From an uncultured Atopobium sp. (lineage in GTDB: Bacteria; Actinomycetota; Coriobacteriia; Coriobacteriales; Atopobiaceae): 12,629 nucleotides of DNA. Positions 1 to 7,900 of the stretch are shown here, in pieces. The notes under the pieces are model-generated. The model did no database searches. It saw nothing but the letters and a program-made list of their open reading frames with translations, and had not been told where the DNA came from. Position 1 is the stretch's first letter. Each line of letters begins with the position of its first letter. Location of the stretch: NCBI GenBank assembly GCA_946999785.1, contig CAMQEO010000028.1, positions 1 to 12,629 on the forward strand, written 5' to 3'. Position numbers and translations under genes: made by a program.

Positions 1-1
1 C

Positions 2-361
2 CTACTCTGCCAATGCTTTTTTAGCAACTGCAGCCAAGTCAGCAAAGCCTTGTTCGTCCTCACAGGCAATTTGAGCCAAAACTTTACGGTCGAGCTCAAC
101 GCCAGCAACTTTAAGACCATGCATAAAAGTGCTGTAAGAAAGATCGTTCAAGCGAGCAGCAGCGTTAATGCGCTGAATCCAAAGACCGCGAATCTCGCGC
201 TTTTTATTACGACGATCACGATATGCATACTGAAGAGAATGCTGAACTTGCTCTTTCATACCGCGGAAGGTACGAGAGCCTACTCCGTAATAACCCTTTG
301 AGCGCTCTACGAGTGTTTGACGCTTTTTACGACCTGCAACTGCGCGTTTTACACGTGCCAT
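2..361 (-). CDS. rplT: 50S ribosomal protein L20
   Basis: L20 binds 23S rRNA early in large-subunit assembly, and in several bacteria it represses its own operon. The 119-residue product has the full family length. It opens with the basic MARVKRAVAGRKKRQ stretch and continues with the conserved segments SKGYYGVGSRTFRGMKEQ (about residues 21-38), YRDRRNKKREIRGLWIQRINAA (47-68) and LDRKVLAQIA (91-100). The ATG at 359-361 follows an AAGGAG Shine-Dalgarno at 372-377, and the stop is TAG at 2-4, so the gene is complete at the very edge of the window. It is third in the order infC-rpmI-rplT, starting 51 nt after rpmI. A small hairpin lies in that gap (see 392-409). Identification is firm from sequence; self-repression by L20 is inferred from other bacteria and from the operon leader. 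Confidence 0.98.
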   Translation of the reverse strand: MARVKRAVAGRKKRQTLVERSKGYYGVGSRTFRGMKEQVQHSLQYAYRDRRNKKREIRGLWIQRINAAARLNDLSYSTFMHGLKVAGVELDRKVLAQIACEDEQGFADLAAVAKKALAE

Positions 362-391
362 ATCTCATCAACTCCTTAAGAAATTTTCTTC

Positions 392-409
392 AAAAGACGC
401 ATGTGCGTC
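392..409 (-). terminator. Small hairpin plus U-run between rpmI and rplT
   Basis: On the minus strand, in the 51-nt gap after the rpmI stop, GACGC and GCGTC form a 5-bp stem around ACAT (6 bp if the inner A-T closes). TTTT follows at 392-395. The stem is short and the U-run is only four long, so it is at best a weak terminator. It could instead trim L20 output relative to L35, or protect or process the transcript. The structure is seen directly; its role is inferred. Confidence 0.35.
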
Positions 410-412
410 AAA

Positions 413-607
413 CTAATTGCCCATACGTTGTGATACAACTTGAGCATCTGCACTGGAAACAAGAGTTTCTTTACGGAAACCGCGAATACGCTTTTGAGAC
501 TTCTTAGTTAAGATGTGGCTCTTGAATGCTTTAGCACGCATGATTTTTCCGGTTCCTGTACGGCGAAAACGTTTTGCCGAACCTTTGTGAGTTTTCATCT
601 TAGGCAT
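413..607 (-). CDS. rpmI: 50S ribosomal protein L35
   Basis: L35 is a small basic protein of the large ribosomal subunit. The 64-residue product has normal family length. It carries the conserved N-terminus MPKMKTHKGSAKRFRRTGTGKI and the central KAFKSHILTKKSQKRIRGFR. The ATG at 605-607 is preceded by AAGGAG at 616-621, and the stop is TAG at 413-415. It begins 17 nt after the infC stop, so its Shine-Dalgarno sits in the short intergenic gap and translation is probably coupled to infC. The infC-rpmI-rplT order is the conserved bacterial arrangement. Confidence 0.98.
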   Translation of the reverse strand: MPKMKTHKGSAKRFRRTGTGKIMRAKAFKSHILTKKSQKRIRGFRKETLVSSADAQVVSQRMGN

Positions 608-624
608 AACTAGCTCTCCTTTTA

Positions 625-1200
625 CTACTCTTCGCTCTTCTCAACCTGCGCTTGATCTTGACGCGGAGCTTTTTCATCAAAAGCACCCTTAATGGGAGCA
701 ACAAGCATGTGCATATTGCGTCCCTCCATTTTTGGCTTTGCCTCTACCGTTGCATACGGTTTTAAATCGGCAGCCAAGCGGTCCAAAACGTTTTGTCCCT
801 GTTCGGGATGCGCCATTTCACGGCCGCGGAACATGATAGTAATCTTGACACGCGCTCCTTTTTTTAAAAAGCGCATAACATGATTCTTCTTGGTGGTGTA
901 GTCGCCCACATCAATTTTTGGACGAAACTTCATCTCTTTGACCTCAATTTTAACCTGCTTTTTACGAGCAAGCTTTGCTTTGCGGTCTTGATCGTACTTG
1001 AATTTGCGATAGTCCATCACCTTACATACAGGAGGCTCTGCTCCCGGTGCAATCTCTACTAAATCGAGATTTTGTTCATCGGCGATCCGCTGAGCATCAC
1101 GAACACCAAACAAACCTAACTGAGAACCATCAACACCGATAAGACGACAAGTACGTGCTGTAATTTCGTCATTGATGCGAGTTGCGTCGTTCTTGGCTAT
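625..1200 (-). CDS. infC: Translation initiation factor IF-3, with AUA start codon
   Basis: IF3 binds the 30S subunit, blocks 50S joining and proofreads start codons and initiator tRNA. From the proposed start the protein is 191 residues. The N-terminal domain contains RINDEI (8-13), RLIGVDGSQLG (19-29), AQRIADEQNLDLVEIAP (36-52) and PVCKVMDYRKFKYD (57-70). A lysine-rich linker follows (about 71-90), then a C-terminal domain with VKITIMFRGREM (118-129) and EGRNMHMLVAP (159-169) and a short acidic tail. The start is unusual. The homologous frame runs back to an in-frame TAG at 1204-1206, and the codons after it are AAG then ATA (1198-1200). The ATA lies 6 nt after AGGTG of a Shine-Dalgarno region at 1207-1216. 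No ATG, GTG or TTG lies between that stop and TTG at 1111-1113, and that TTG would remove RINDEI and the first part of the N-domain. E. coli infC starts with AUU, which IF3 itself discriminates against; an AUA start would allow the same self-control. Identity is certain and the start is strongly supported. Confidence 0.95.
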   Translation of the reverse strand: MAKNDATRINDEITARTCRLIGVDGSQLGLFGVRDAQRIADEQNLDLVEIAPGAEPPVCKVMDYRKFKYDQDRKAKLARKKQVKIEVKEMKFRPKIDVGDYTTKKNHVMRFLKKGARVKITIMFRGREMAHPEQGQNVLDRLAADLKPYATVEAKPKMEGRNMHMLVAPIKGAFDEKAPRQDQAQVEKSEE

Positions 1201-1395
1201 CTTCTACACCTTCCTTTCACATAACCTAAACCTTAGGTAACGCCCCATATAGAGCATAACAACAAATGTCGGCATAAAAAAACCCGACACAAAAGGTCAG
1301 GCATAATTATCATACATAACGTGTATCATATTTGCTTGACCTGATAGCTACATTGAGCGCCATAAGGTGAGAGCCGTAACAGCTCCGCTTTATCT
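1201..1395 (-). promoter_or_regulatory. Structured 5' leader of infC-rpmI-rplT, probable attenuator
   Basis: The transcript from the promoter at 1402-1430 would carry about 195 nt before infC. An early stem pairs GAGCTG with CGGCTC around UUA. Next, AGGTCA (1337-1342) can pair with TGACCT (1294-1299), and GCA/TGC continues the helix after one mismatch. This pairing uses bases that also form the 5' arm of the terminator hairpin at 1276-1301, so the two structures exclude each other. ACCT at 1365-1368 could in turn pair with AGGT at 1339-1342, freeing the terminator. Past the terminator, ACCTAA/TTAGGT forms a 6-bp hairpin (1224-1238) just before the Shine-Dalgarno. Leaders of this operon controlled by L20 are established in Firmicutes. 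That L20 is the ligand here is inferred from gene content, and I cannot confirm membership of the L20-leader family. Confidence 0.7.
1276..1301 (-). terminator. Conditional terminator inside the infC leader
   Basis: On the minus strand CCTGAC (1296-1301) pairs with GTCGGG (1283-1288), one pair being G-U, around a 7-nt loop CTTTTGT. Seven T residues follow at 1276-1282. It lies between the infC promoter and infC, so it can only act as an attenuator of its own operon. An alternative pairing with AGGTCA at 1337-1342 disrupts it. Confidence 0.75.
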
Positions 1396-1401
1396 TTGCT
1401 T

Positions 1402-1430
1402 ATAGTACGCTTCTACATGCTTGTTTTCAA
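1402..1430 (-). promoter_or_regulatory. Promoter of infC-rpmI-rplT
   Basis: TTGAAA at 1425-1430 and TACTAT at 1402-1407 are separated by exactly 17 nt, a near-consensus housekeeping sigma promoter. Transcription should start near 1395. I see no clear terminator between the tRNA gene (3' end at 1486) and this promoter, so some read-through from the tRNA is also possible. Confidence 0.75.
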
Positions 1431-1485
1431 GTTTTTCACCAAAAAACAGGCTAAATCATAATCTAAACATACTGAAAAGCATACG

Positions 1486-1574
1486 TGGTGCCCGAGGTGA
1501 GACTCGAACTCACACTCTGTTGCCAGAAATGGATTTTGAATCCATCGCGTCTGCCAATTCCACCACTCGGGCAC
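1486..1574 (-). tRNA. tRNA-Leu (anticodon CAA)
   Basis: The acceptor stem GTGCCCG (1568-1574) pairs perfectly with CGGGCAC, and the CCA end is encoded (1486-1488). The anticodon stem ATGGA/TCCAT encloses the loop TTCAAAA, giving anticodon CAA, which reads UUG leucine codons. A long variable arm follows, as expected for a class II tRNA. The T arm holds TGAGTTCGAGTCTCA with the standard TTCGA loop. The total is 89 nt including CCA, typical for tRNA-Leu. It stands alone, with its own promoter 33 nt upstream. Confidence 0.96.
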
Positions 1575-1606
1575 ATTTGCAACACCGCTTGATAGGTGCG
1601 TGTAAA

Positions 1607-1634
1607 AATATAGCACATCATAGGCTTTTGGCAA
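1607..1634 (-). promoter_or_regulatory. Promoter of tRNA-Leu
   Basis: TTGCCA (1629-1634) and TATATT (1607-1612) are spaced by 16 nt. The predicted start near 1600 leaves about 26 nt before the mature tRNA 5' end. A run of six A residues (minus strand, 1641-1646) lies just above the -35 box, where an UP element would sit in a strong stable-RNA promoter. The boxes are seen; strength is inferred. Confidence 0.65.
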
Positions 1635-1690
1635 AGGTTATTTTTTGCTTATTATATGTGCAAGTTCACATACAAGCTATTTACCAGCAT

Positions 1691-2407
1691 TTATGACGTG
1701 TATTGTTGCAAAAATGGATTATGTTCAAGTTCTTTGTACATCCGTGATGGATCGCCGTGTCCAGGGAAAATATGCGAATTAGGATCAAGCTCACGAACGA
1801 TGCGCTTTAGACTTTGCTGCATTAAGCGATCGTCACCGCCTAGTAAATCGGTACGTCCAATACTTCCCTTAAAAAGAGTATCTCCTGTAAACACCAAACC
1901 TTGAGCCTTACCTTGACCGATAATAATAACACTTCCGGGCGTATGACCTGGTACCGACATGATCTTAAACGAGGCAGCACCCAAATCAAGTACCATTGAG
2001 TCTTCGAGATAAAAATCAGCATGCGGTGCATTTGCTTCGTAGGTATATCCAAGCTCATCGGGTCCTTGTGCCGATAAAGCGCGATCTTCATCGGCGGCGG
2101 CAATGCCATAGCGTGCACCCGTAAGACGGCGGAGCTGTGCCACACCACCTACATGGTCGTTATGCCCATGAGTTGCAAGGATATAGCGAATGTGCAACTC
2201 TTGAGGTAAATGTTGGGCAATAGCTGTCCCCTGATCTCCAGCATCGATAATAAGTCCTACATGTTCACCATTGTCAATGGACTCGTATAAATAGCAGTTA
2301 GTGCATAAAGGACCAACGATAAACCCTTGAAGCTCTTCTAAAGGCTCGGGCATCTGAGAAGATGAATCAGACGCGGACGCGTGGGAATTAAGCGTATCTT
2401 CCATCAT
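1691..2407 (-). CDS. Metallo-beta-lactamase-fold hydrolase, glyoxalase II-like
   Basis: This is a probable cytosolic metal-dependent hydrolase of the glyoxalase II/YcbL-type branch, which cleaves thioesters or similar bonds; the substrate is not identifiable from sequence. The 238-residue protein shows the complete metal-binding set. The motif THGHNDHVGG gives H80, H82, D84 and H85; PGHTPGS gives H155; FTGDTLFKGSIGRTD gives D176; and FPGHGDPSR gives H217. It lacks the C-terminal helical extension of true hydroxyacylglutathione hydrolases, so 'glyoxalase II' should be read as a family label only. The first 20 residues are polar, serine-rich and probably disordered. Two adjacent ATGs (2405-2407 and 2402-2404) follow an AGAGG at 2414-2418 (6 or 9 nt away), and either could be used. 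It lies 155 nt after rel. I see no strong promoter in that gap, so it may be the last gene of the rel operon. Confidence 0.88.
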   Translation of the reverse strand: MMEDTLNSHASASDSSSQMPEPLEELQGFIVGPLCTNCYLYESIDNGEHVGLIIDAGDQGTAIAQHLPQELHIRYILATHGHNDHVGGVAQLRRLTGARYGIAAADEDRALSAQGPDELGYTYEANAPHADFYLEDSMVLDLGAASFKIMSVPGHTPGSVIIIGQGKAQGLVFTGDTLFKGSIGRTDLLGGDDRLMQQSLKRIVRELDPNSHIFPGHGDPSRMYKELEHNPFLQQYTS

Positions 2408-2494
2408 AAAGTACCTCTTATCTTAAGGATGTGAGCACGCACAACAACACCTGTATGCGCGCGCAGCTTACCAAACAACGACTTTTGCACGAAA

Positions 2495-2571
2495 ATGTTG
2501 TAACCAAACGCTAGCTAGGGTAACGCGCTGCGGTAACACAGCTCGCCAAAACAACACGCCTCTTACAACAT
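2495..2571 (-). repeat. 9-bp perfect inverted repeat spanning the rel stop codon
   Basis: ATGTTGTAA (2495-2503) and TTACAACAT (2563-2571) are exact inverted copies with 59 nt between them. The outer arm contains the rel stop codon. In the transcript they could close a large stem-loop over most of the rel-to-hydrolase gap. No U-run follows either arm, so it is not a classical terminator. The remaining gap (2408-2562) shows GC-rich runs but no gene, and only poor promoter matches. Confidence 0.4.
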
Positions 2572-4953
2572 GCGCTTCATTTCGTTTCCTCCTTCACCCG
2601 GAAGAATACGACGCGCGTCAAAAACAGCTTGTACACGTTTTACACTTGCAAAGAGCGCAGGCAAACGTGAGACGTCAGAAATTGCCAGCAAAAAACGCAT
2701 CCTCACCAATCCATGAGATGAGGTTTGCGTTGCTGCAGATAAAATATTACTTCCTGCATCGCATAAACTTGAAGTAATATCCTTGAGCAACCCCATACGA
2801 TCGGTTGCTTCAACCACAATTTCAACTTGAAACTCTGTTGCGCCCGTTGTATCCCATGCAACTTCTATCATGCGCTCGGGATGAGCGTCCAGCCCTTTTT
2901 TATTAGGACACGAGCAACGATGAACAGAGACGCCACGTCCACGCGTTACAAAACCCACAATCTCATCGCCAGCCACAGGATTGCAACAATGCGCAAGATG
3001 TACCAATAAATCGGGATCGCCCTTAACAACAACGCCGCAATTTGCCTGTTTGCGTTTTTTACGATATTGCTCAAATTTTTGTACCGCAAGCGGCAAATCT
3101 TGTTCGATAGCAATTTTTTGTTCAGCATGTTTGGCAACAACTTGGGCATGAACAGCGTCAGTGCCTTCGATAGCAATTTCGATTTTATTAGCAACTTGTT
3201 TGGTAGAAATTTTTCCCGTTCCAAGTGCTGCTAACAAATCTTCTACGCGCACAAAATCAAATTGGCTCACCACGTCTTCCAGTGCTTTGGTAACACGCAA
3301 TGTTGAAATGCCGTAGCCTTTTTTACGCAGCTCATGAGCCAAATCCACACGACCTGCTTCGGCATCATCGGTGCGTGACAATGCAGAAAAGTACTTTCGT
3401 ACTTTAGCTTTTGCAGAAGGAGTTACTACAATATTGAGCCAGTCATGGCTAGGTTTTGCGTTTTTATTGGTAAGCACTTCAATGCGGTCGCCGTTGCGCA
3501 AACGATACGTAAGCGGCACAACCGATCCGTTAACTTTTGCACCTACGCAATGATTTCCCACTTCTGTATGTACCGAGTAGGCAAAGTCCAGAGGCGTTGA
3601 ATCTCGACGCAAGCTTACAACCTCGCCTTTTGGCGTAAATACAAAGATTTCGTCCTCAAAGAGATCAAGGCGCAAGTTGTGCATAAATTCATGCGGATCT
3701 TCTAGGTCTTCATCAACTGCCCAGTCGAGGCTTCGGCGAATCCAGTTTATCTGCGAATCAATCTCTTCTTCATCGCGCGACATTTTACCAGTACTGCTAC
3801 CGTTTTTCTTGTACAGCCAATGTGCTGCGATACCATATTCTGCCTGATCGTGCATTTCAAACGTTCTAATTTGAATTTCAATAGGACGCGCATCTACACC
3901 CACAACTGTTGTGTGAAGCGAACGGTAACCATTAGGCTTAGGCATAGCAATATAGTCTTTAAACCTACCAGGCAAAGGATGCCAAATTGTATGTACTGCA
4001 CCAAGTGCCAAATAACAGTCGCCCACCGATTTGGTAAGCACACGAATAGCGACGAGGTCATAAATATCATTAAAGCTTTTATCTTTTCTCAGCATTTTTT
4101 GATAAATTGACCACAGATGTTTTGGACGACCTTGAATCTGAAAATCACTTATACCAACTTTGCGTAATTCCTGTTCAAGCATATGGATTGTACTGGTAAT
4201 ATTTTGTTCACGTTGCGCTCGTGTTTCTTGTACCATAAGTGCAACATGCTCATATTCATCGTGTTCAAGATACAAAAATGCTAAATCTTCGAGCTCCCAC
4301 TTAATAGAACTGATACCGAGCCTATCCGCCAAAGGTGCATAAACATCCATGGTTTCGCGCGCTTTAAAGTTTCGACGATGGGGCGGAAGCGCAGCAAGCG
4401 TACGCATATTGTGCAAACGGTCGGCAAGTTTGATGATGATAACGCGAATGTCTTTAGACATTGCCAAAAACATTTTACGCAGGTTAAGAGCTTGTTTTTC
4501 GTCCATTGAACTTACTTCAATGGAGGTGAGCTTAGTTACACCGTCTACCAGATCCATAACGGTCTCGCCAAAAAGATTGCGTATGTCATCGAGCGTTGCA
4601 GACGTATCTTCAACCGTGTCATGCAAAAGCGCAGCACAAATGGAGTCTTCGTCTATATGCAAGTCTTTTGCCAAAATAAAGGCAACTTCTACGGGATGGT
4701 TAATGTAAGGCTCACCTGATTGGCGCATTTGCTTTTTATGGTAGGTAGATGCAAAATCATACGCTTCGTCTAAACGTTTAACCGCTTCAAAACCTAAATA
4801 ATGCGCACAAATCGAACGAAGCGGACGCCAATTGTCTGCTTGCGGAACACCAGCTTTTCTTACATATGGCGCGAGCTGCCCCTCATTTGACGCAGGTACA
4901 TCCACATGGCTTAGTTGCGCTTGACCCTGCTTGTTATTCTTAACATTATTCAT
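2563..4953 (-). CDS. relA: Bifunctional (p)ppGpp synthetase/hydrolase Rel
   Basis: This cytosolic, ribosome-associated enzyme makes and degrades the alarmone (p)ppGpp in the stringent response. From the chosen ATG (4951-4953) the protein has 796 residues, the usual long-Rel length. The hydrolase HD domain has NHP (85-87), the metal motif HDTVED (H111, D112, E115, D116) and LADRLHNMRT (176-185). The synthetase domain has GRFKDYIAMPKPNGYRSLHT (329-348) and EIQIRT (359-364). Its RFKD sequence matches the RXKD form of bifunctional Rel/SpoT enzymes, not the EXDD of synthetase-only RelA. A TGS domain (about 435-496), a Cys/His-rich segment HCCNPVAGDEIVGF...SVHRCSCP (about 655-683) and a C-terminal ACT domain (about 707-773) follow. 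Both catalytic centres look intact. An in-frame TTG two codons upstream is possible, but the AAAGAG-like ribosome site favours the ATG. The gene overlaps the preceding recJ fusion by 8 nt, implying translational coupling. Confidence 0.96.
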   Translation of the reverse strand: MNNVKNNKQGQAQLSHVDVPASNEGQLAPYVRKAGVPQADNWRPLRSICAHYLGFEAVKRLDEAYDFASTYHKKQMRQSGEPYINHPVEVAFILAKDLHIDEDSICAALLHDTVEDTSATLDDIRNLFGETVMDLVDGVTKLTSIEVSSMDEKQALNLRKMFLAMSKDIRVIIIKLADRLHNMRTLAALPPHRRNFKARETMDVYAPLADRLGISSIKWELEDLAFLYLEHDEYEHVALMVQETRAQREQNITSTIHMLEQELRKVGISDFQIQGRPKHLWSIYQKMLRKDKSFNDIYDLVAIRVLTKSVGDCYLALGAVHTIWHPLPGRFKDYIAMPKPNGYRSLHTTVVGVDARPIEIQIRTFEMHDQAEYGIAAHWLYKKNGSSTGKMSRDEEEIDSQINWIRRSLDWAVDEDLEDPHEFMHNLRLDLFEDEIFVFTPKGEVVSLRRDSTPLDFAYSVHTEVGNHCVGAKVNGSVVPLTYRLRNGDRIEVLTNKNAKPSHDWLNIVVTPSAKAKVRKYFSALSRTDDAEAGRVDLAHELRKKGYGISTLRVTKALEDVVSQFDFVRVEDLLAALGTGKISTKQVANKIEIAIEGTDAVHAQVVAKHAEQKIAIEQDLPLAVQKFEQYRKKRKQANCGVVVKGDPDLLVHLAHCCNPVAGDEIVGFVTRGRGVSVHRCSCPNKKGLDAHPERMIEVAWDTTGATEFQVEIVVEATDRMGLLKDITSSLCDAGSNILSAATQTSSHGLVRMRFLLAISDVSRLPALFASVKRVQAVFDARRILPGEGGNEMKRML

Positions 4954-7900
4954 GAGCAACTCTTTCGTCTACAATGTTCCCAAATGCAGGAAGAATAGGT
5001 CTCTGAACACGCGCAAGCATCTCGGCGCGTGTTGCTGTGAATGCCCATACGCTCATGTGATCAAACTCTTCCCACATACGCAAGCCTTCAACATAGCGTA
5101 TCGACTTTTCAAGCATAACAGGAATAGCGGATAAAGTGTCTGATAAATCAAATATATCAACATGATTAAATGTAAGCGTTACACGCTGTTGTGCAACATC
5201 GGCCTGAGGAAGATTGCACATGCTGTAATCAATAAGCTTCAATTCTTTAAAAATCTGCAAAGCAGCTTCAATGGTAGAAACACTATATGCAGGTGAATGC
5301 CCCTTCTCTTTTTGCACACGCACGTAAGAAGTTTCGTTTGTGCGGTGTATACGAGCTTGTTTAAAATCGGTTTTCTCACATGCAGCTGTACGAGGTGCAC
5401 CATATGAACAGGAAATGTTACACAAAGTTGTGGCGTTTTGTACGTCTTTCAGTAAAACTGTTACAGTAGCTAACGCAGGCGTCTTAACTTGTACATCTGT
5501 GGACAATACCCTAGAAGCCACTGCTTTGCGCGCAGTCTGCACAAGTGCTGTGTATATGCATTGCAAATCATCTGCACAAGGAGCAGTTGTAGACAAGATA
5601 TATCGTGCAGAAGCAATATCGGGTTTGGTATAGAGCACATAAATTTCAGATGGTTTATGATCTCTTCCAGCGCGACCACTCATCTGATTAAAATCGTGTG
5701 CAGTAAAGGGCATATTATACAGAACAACACGGCGAATATCAGAAATATTAACTCCCTCGCCAAAAGCACTGGTAGCTATAACTGCAATAAGATCACCTGC
5801 ACGAAAAGCCGTTTGCACTTGTACGCGCACATCTCGCGATAAACCAGCATGATAAAACGCAATTTGTGGTGCAAATTCAGGTAGACGATGACGCAAAATA
5901 TGCACAAGCTGCAAAGCTTTTATACGGGAATTAACATACACAACAGTTTTTTCGCCGTCGGCAATAAGGTTAACCAATATCTCGTCACGATTGTTGGCGT
6001 TGCGTCTATCAATAATATCTAAATTAGAGCGCTGGGAATCGTCCAAAATAACATGCTGTGCACGTATGTGTGCAAGTCGTAAAATCTCACGAGCACAATC
6101 GGTAGAAACCGTTGCGCTGACTGCCAAGGTAACGGGATTACCAAGCACGTCAAGTACATGCGGCATACAACTATATGCACTGCGTGTACCACGCTTTGCT
6201 TCGGCCATATGATGAGCTTCATCAAACACAACAAAAGCAGTAGTACCTACAAACTCGCACGCATGAAGCGCTAAAAACTCGGGCGTGGTCATTACAATAT
6301 CGCAGGTTCCATCTTTAATATGTTGATAGATCTCTAGGCGCTTTGACGCAGGTGTTTCTCCATTAAGCACACAAACACGCACGCCAAATTTTGAGCACAC
6401 ATCACTTATATGATAGCTTTGATCGTTTACAAGCGCGCGCAATGGAAACACAAAAATACTTAAACCTTTACGTTTAATTGCGCACATACATGCAAAAAGC
6501 TGAAAAATCAAAGATTTTCCTCGACCGGTTGCCATAACGCACAAACAGTTGTTGTGGCGTTTGAGCATATGTAGTGCATATGCTTGAACAGGAAGCAACG
6601 CATGGTCACCGATGAGTTGTGTTCGCAAAAAGTTTTCTAGTTCATCATCAGTTTTTTGTTCAAGTTCGCGCCTTAATGCCAACGACTCATGATTAAGTTC
6701 ACCATCAATCTCTCTTTGAGGAAGGCTCAGACGAGAAAATGCGCAGGTATCGCAATGTGCATGCTTGGCGTCCTGTTTGCGCACAATAATGTCTTTAATC
6801 ATGAGCTTAGGCTTAACGCGACCTTGCCAAACCTCATTAACAGGGTTAAAGACAATATCACACGTGTCATGTAACGACATAAGATTTTGTATATAAGATG
6901 CCTTAAACACAATGGATGAGAGGCGCGCTTTATGCTGTTGCGCAACAAAGCGCATATGATTATTATGAGCACCAACACGCATTTTATTACGCATTTCAAT
7001 GTTATGGGCGGCAAAAATTGGACGTTCATTGCCCGATCCAAAAGGTTGTAACATTTCCAAAGAATCAAGATCTGATACCGTAATTTCGGATAAATCAACT
7101 GGTATAACCAGTTCACGCGGCGCATACAACGCCGAGGCAGGCAAAGCGTCAATTGTGCGTTCAACGTGTTGGATTATGGTAGGAAGAATATCAGGTAAAC
7201 ACGTAAATCCTACTGCTGCAGCGTGTCCGCCAAAACGAATCAGCTGCGATCCAAACCTCTCAACAACATCAAAAAGATTAACATTGCCAACGCTTCTACC
7301 CGAACATTTTGCGCTGCCTTGCGTAATTGAGCACGCGAACGCAGGCAATTCATAGGCGCACGCAAGACGAGAAGCCACAATGCCTATAACGCCTTCATTC
7401 CATTGTGAACTTGAAACAAATATCACATGTTTTTGCTGTTTAACAGCGTCTTTTGCCTGCTCAAATGCTTCATCGCAAGCTTTTTTCTCAAGGTTTCTAC
7501 GGCAAATGTTTAATTCTTCAAGCTCATTTGCATACGTATATGCTTCACTTAAACTTTGCGCCTGCAACAAATTATATGCCGTTTCTACACGATCAAGCCT
7601 ACCTGCAGCATTAAGGCGTGGAATCAGAGAACTTGCAAGCTCCTCGGCCGTTGTAGCACGAATATCAATTCCACACACACGAGCAAGAGCATTTAAACCC
7701 AAACGGTTTGACGCGCGAAGATGACGAATACCTTCGGTAACTAAAGCGCGATTTTCTGGTGTAAGCTTTACGCGATCGGAAATAGTTCCAAGCGTTGCTA
7801 AATCAAAATAATCTTTCCACAGAAAAGGCTTGCCATATGCAGCACCAAGCACATCAACGAGCTTAAGCGTAACGCCTGCTCCCGCAAGCTCAAATGATGC

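Noticed and set aside
625..1113. TTG at 1111-1113 as the infC start, giving a 162-residue protein
   Set aside because: It would remove the conserved RINDEI...RLIG segment of the IF3 N-domain, which is encoded in frame just upstream. The clear Shine-Dalgarno lies near 1210, far from this TTG.
1204..1275. Short open frame (MPTFVVMLYMGRYLRFRLCERKV) in the infC leader, in frame with infC and ending at the TAG three bases before the ATA start
   Set aside because: No Shine-Dalgarno precedes its ATG, which abuts the terminator U-run. The peptide has no telling residue runs, so a translated leader peptide is not supported.
1651..1656. TATAAT on the minus strand as an additional tRNA promoter -10 box
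   Set aside because: No acceptable -35 or extended -10 accompanies it, and the TTGCCA/TATATT pair nearer the tRNA is much better placed.
1647..1677. Hairpin GCTT-TATGTG / CACATA-AAGC downstream of the metallo-beta-lactamase-fold gene, as a terminator
   Set aside because: On the minus strand it is followed by A residues, not T residues, so it is not an intrinsic terminator. The A-run is better read as part of the tRNA promoter region.
7380..7724. Plus-strand open frames opposite the recJ fusion, rel and secD (for example 7380-7724 and 4349-4708)
   Set aside because: They are antisense shadows of well-supported genes, lack family motifs and plausible ribosome sites, and have biased compositions typical of complementary frames.
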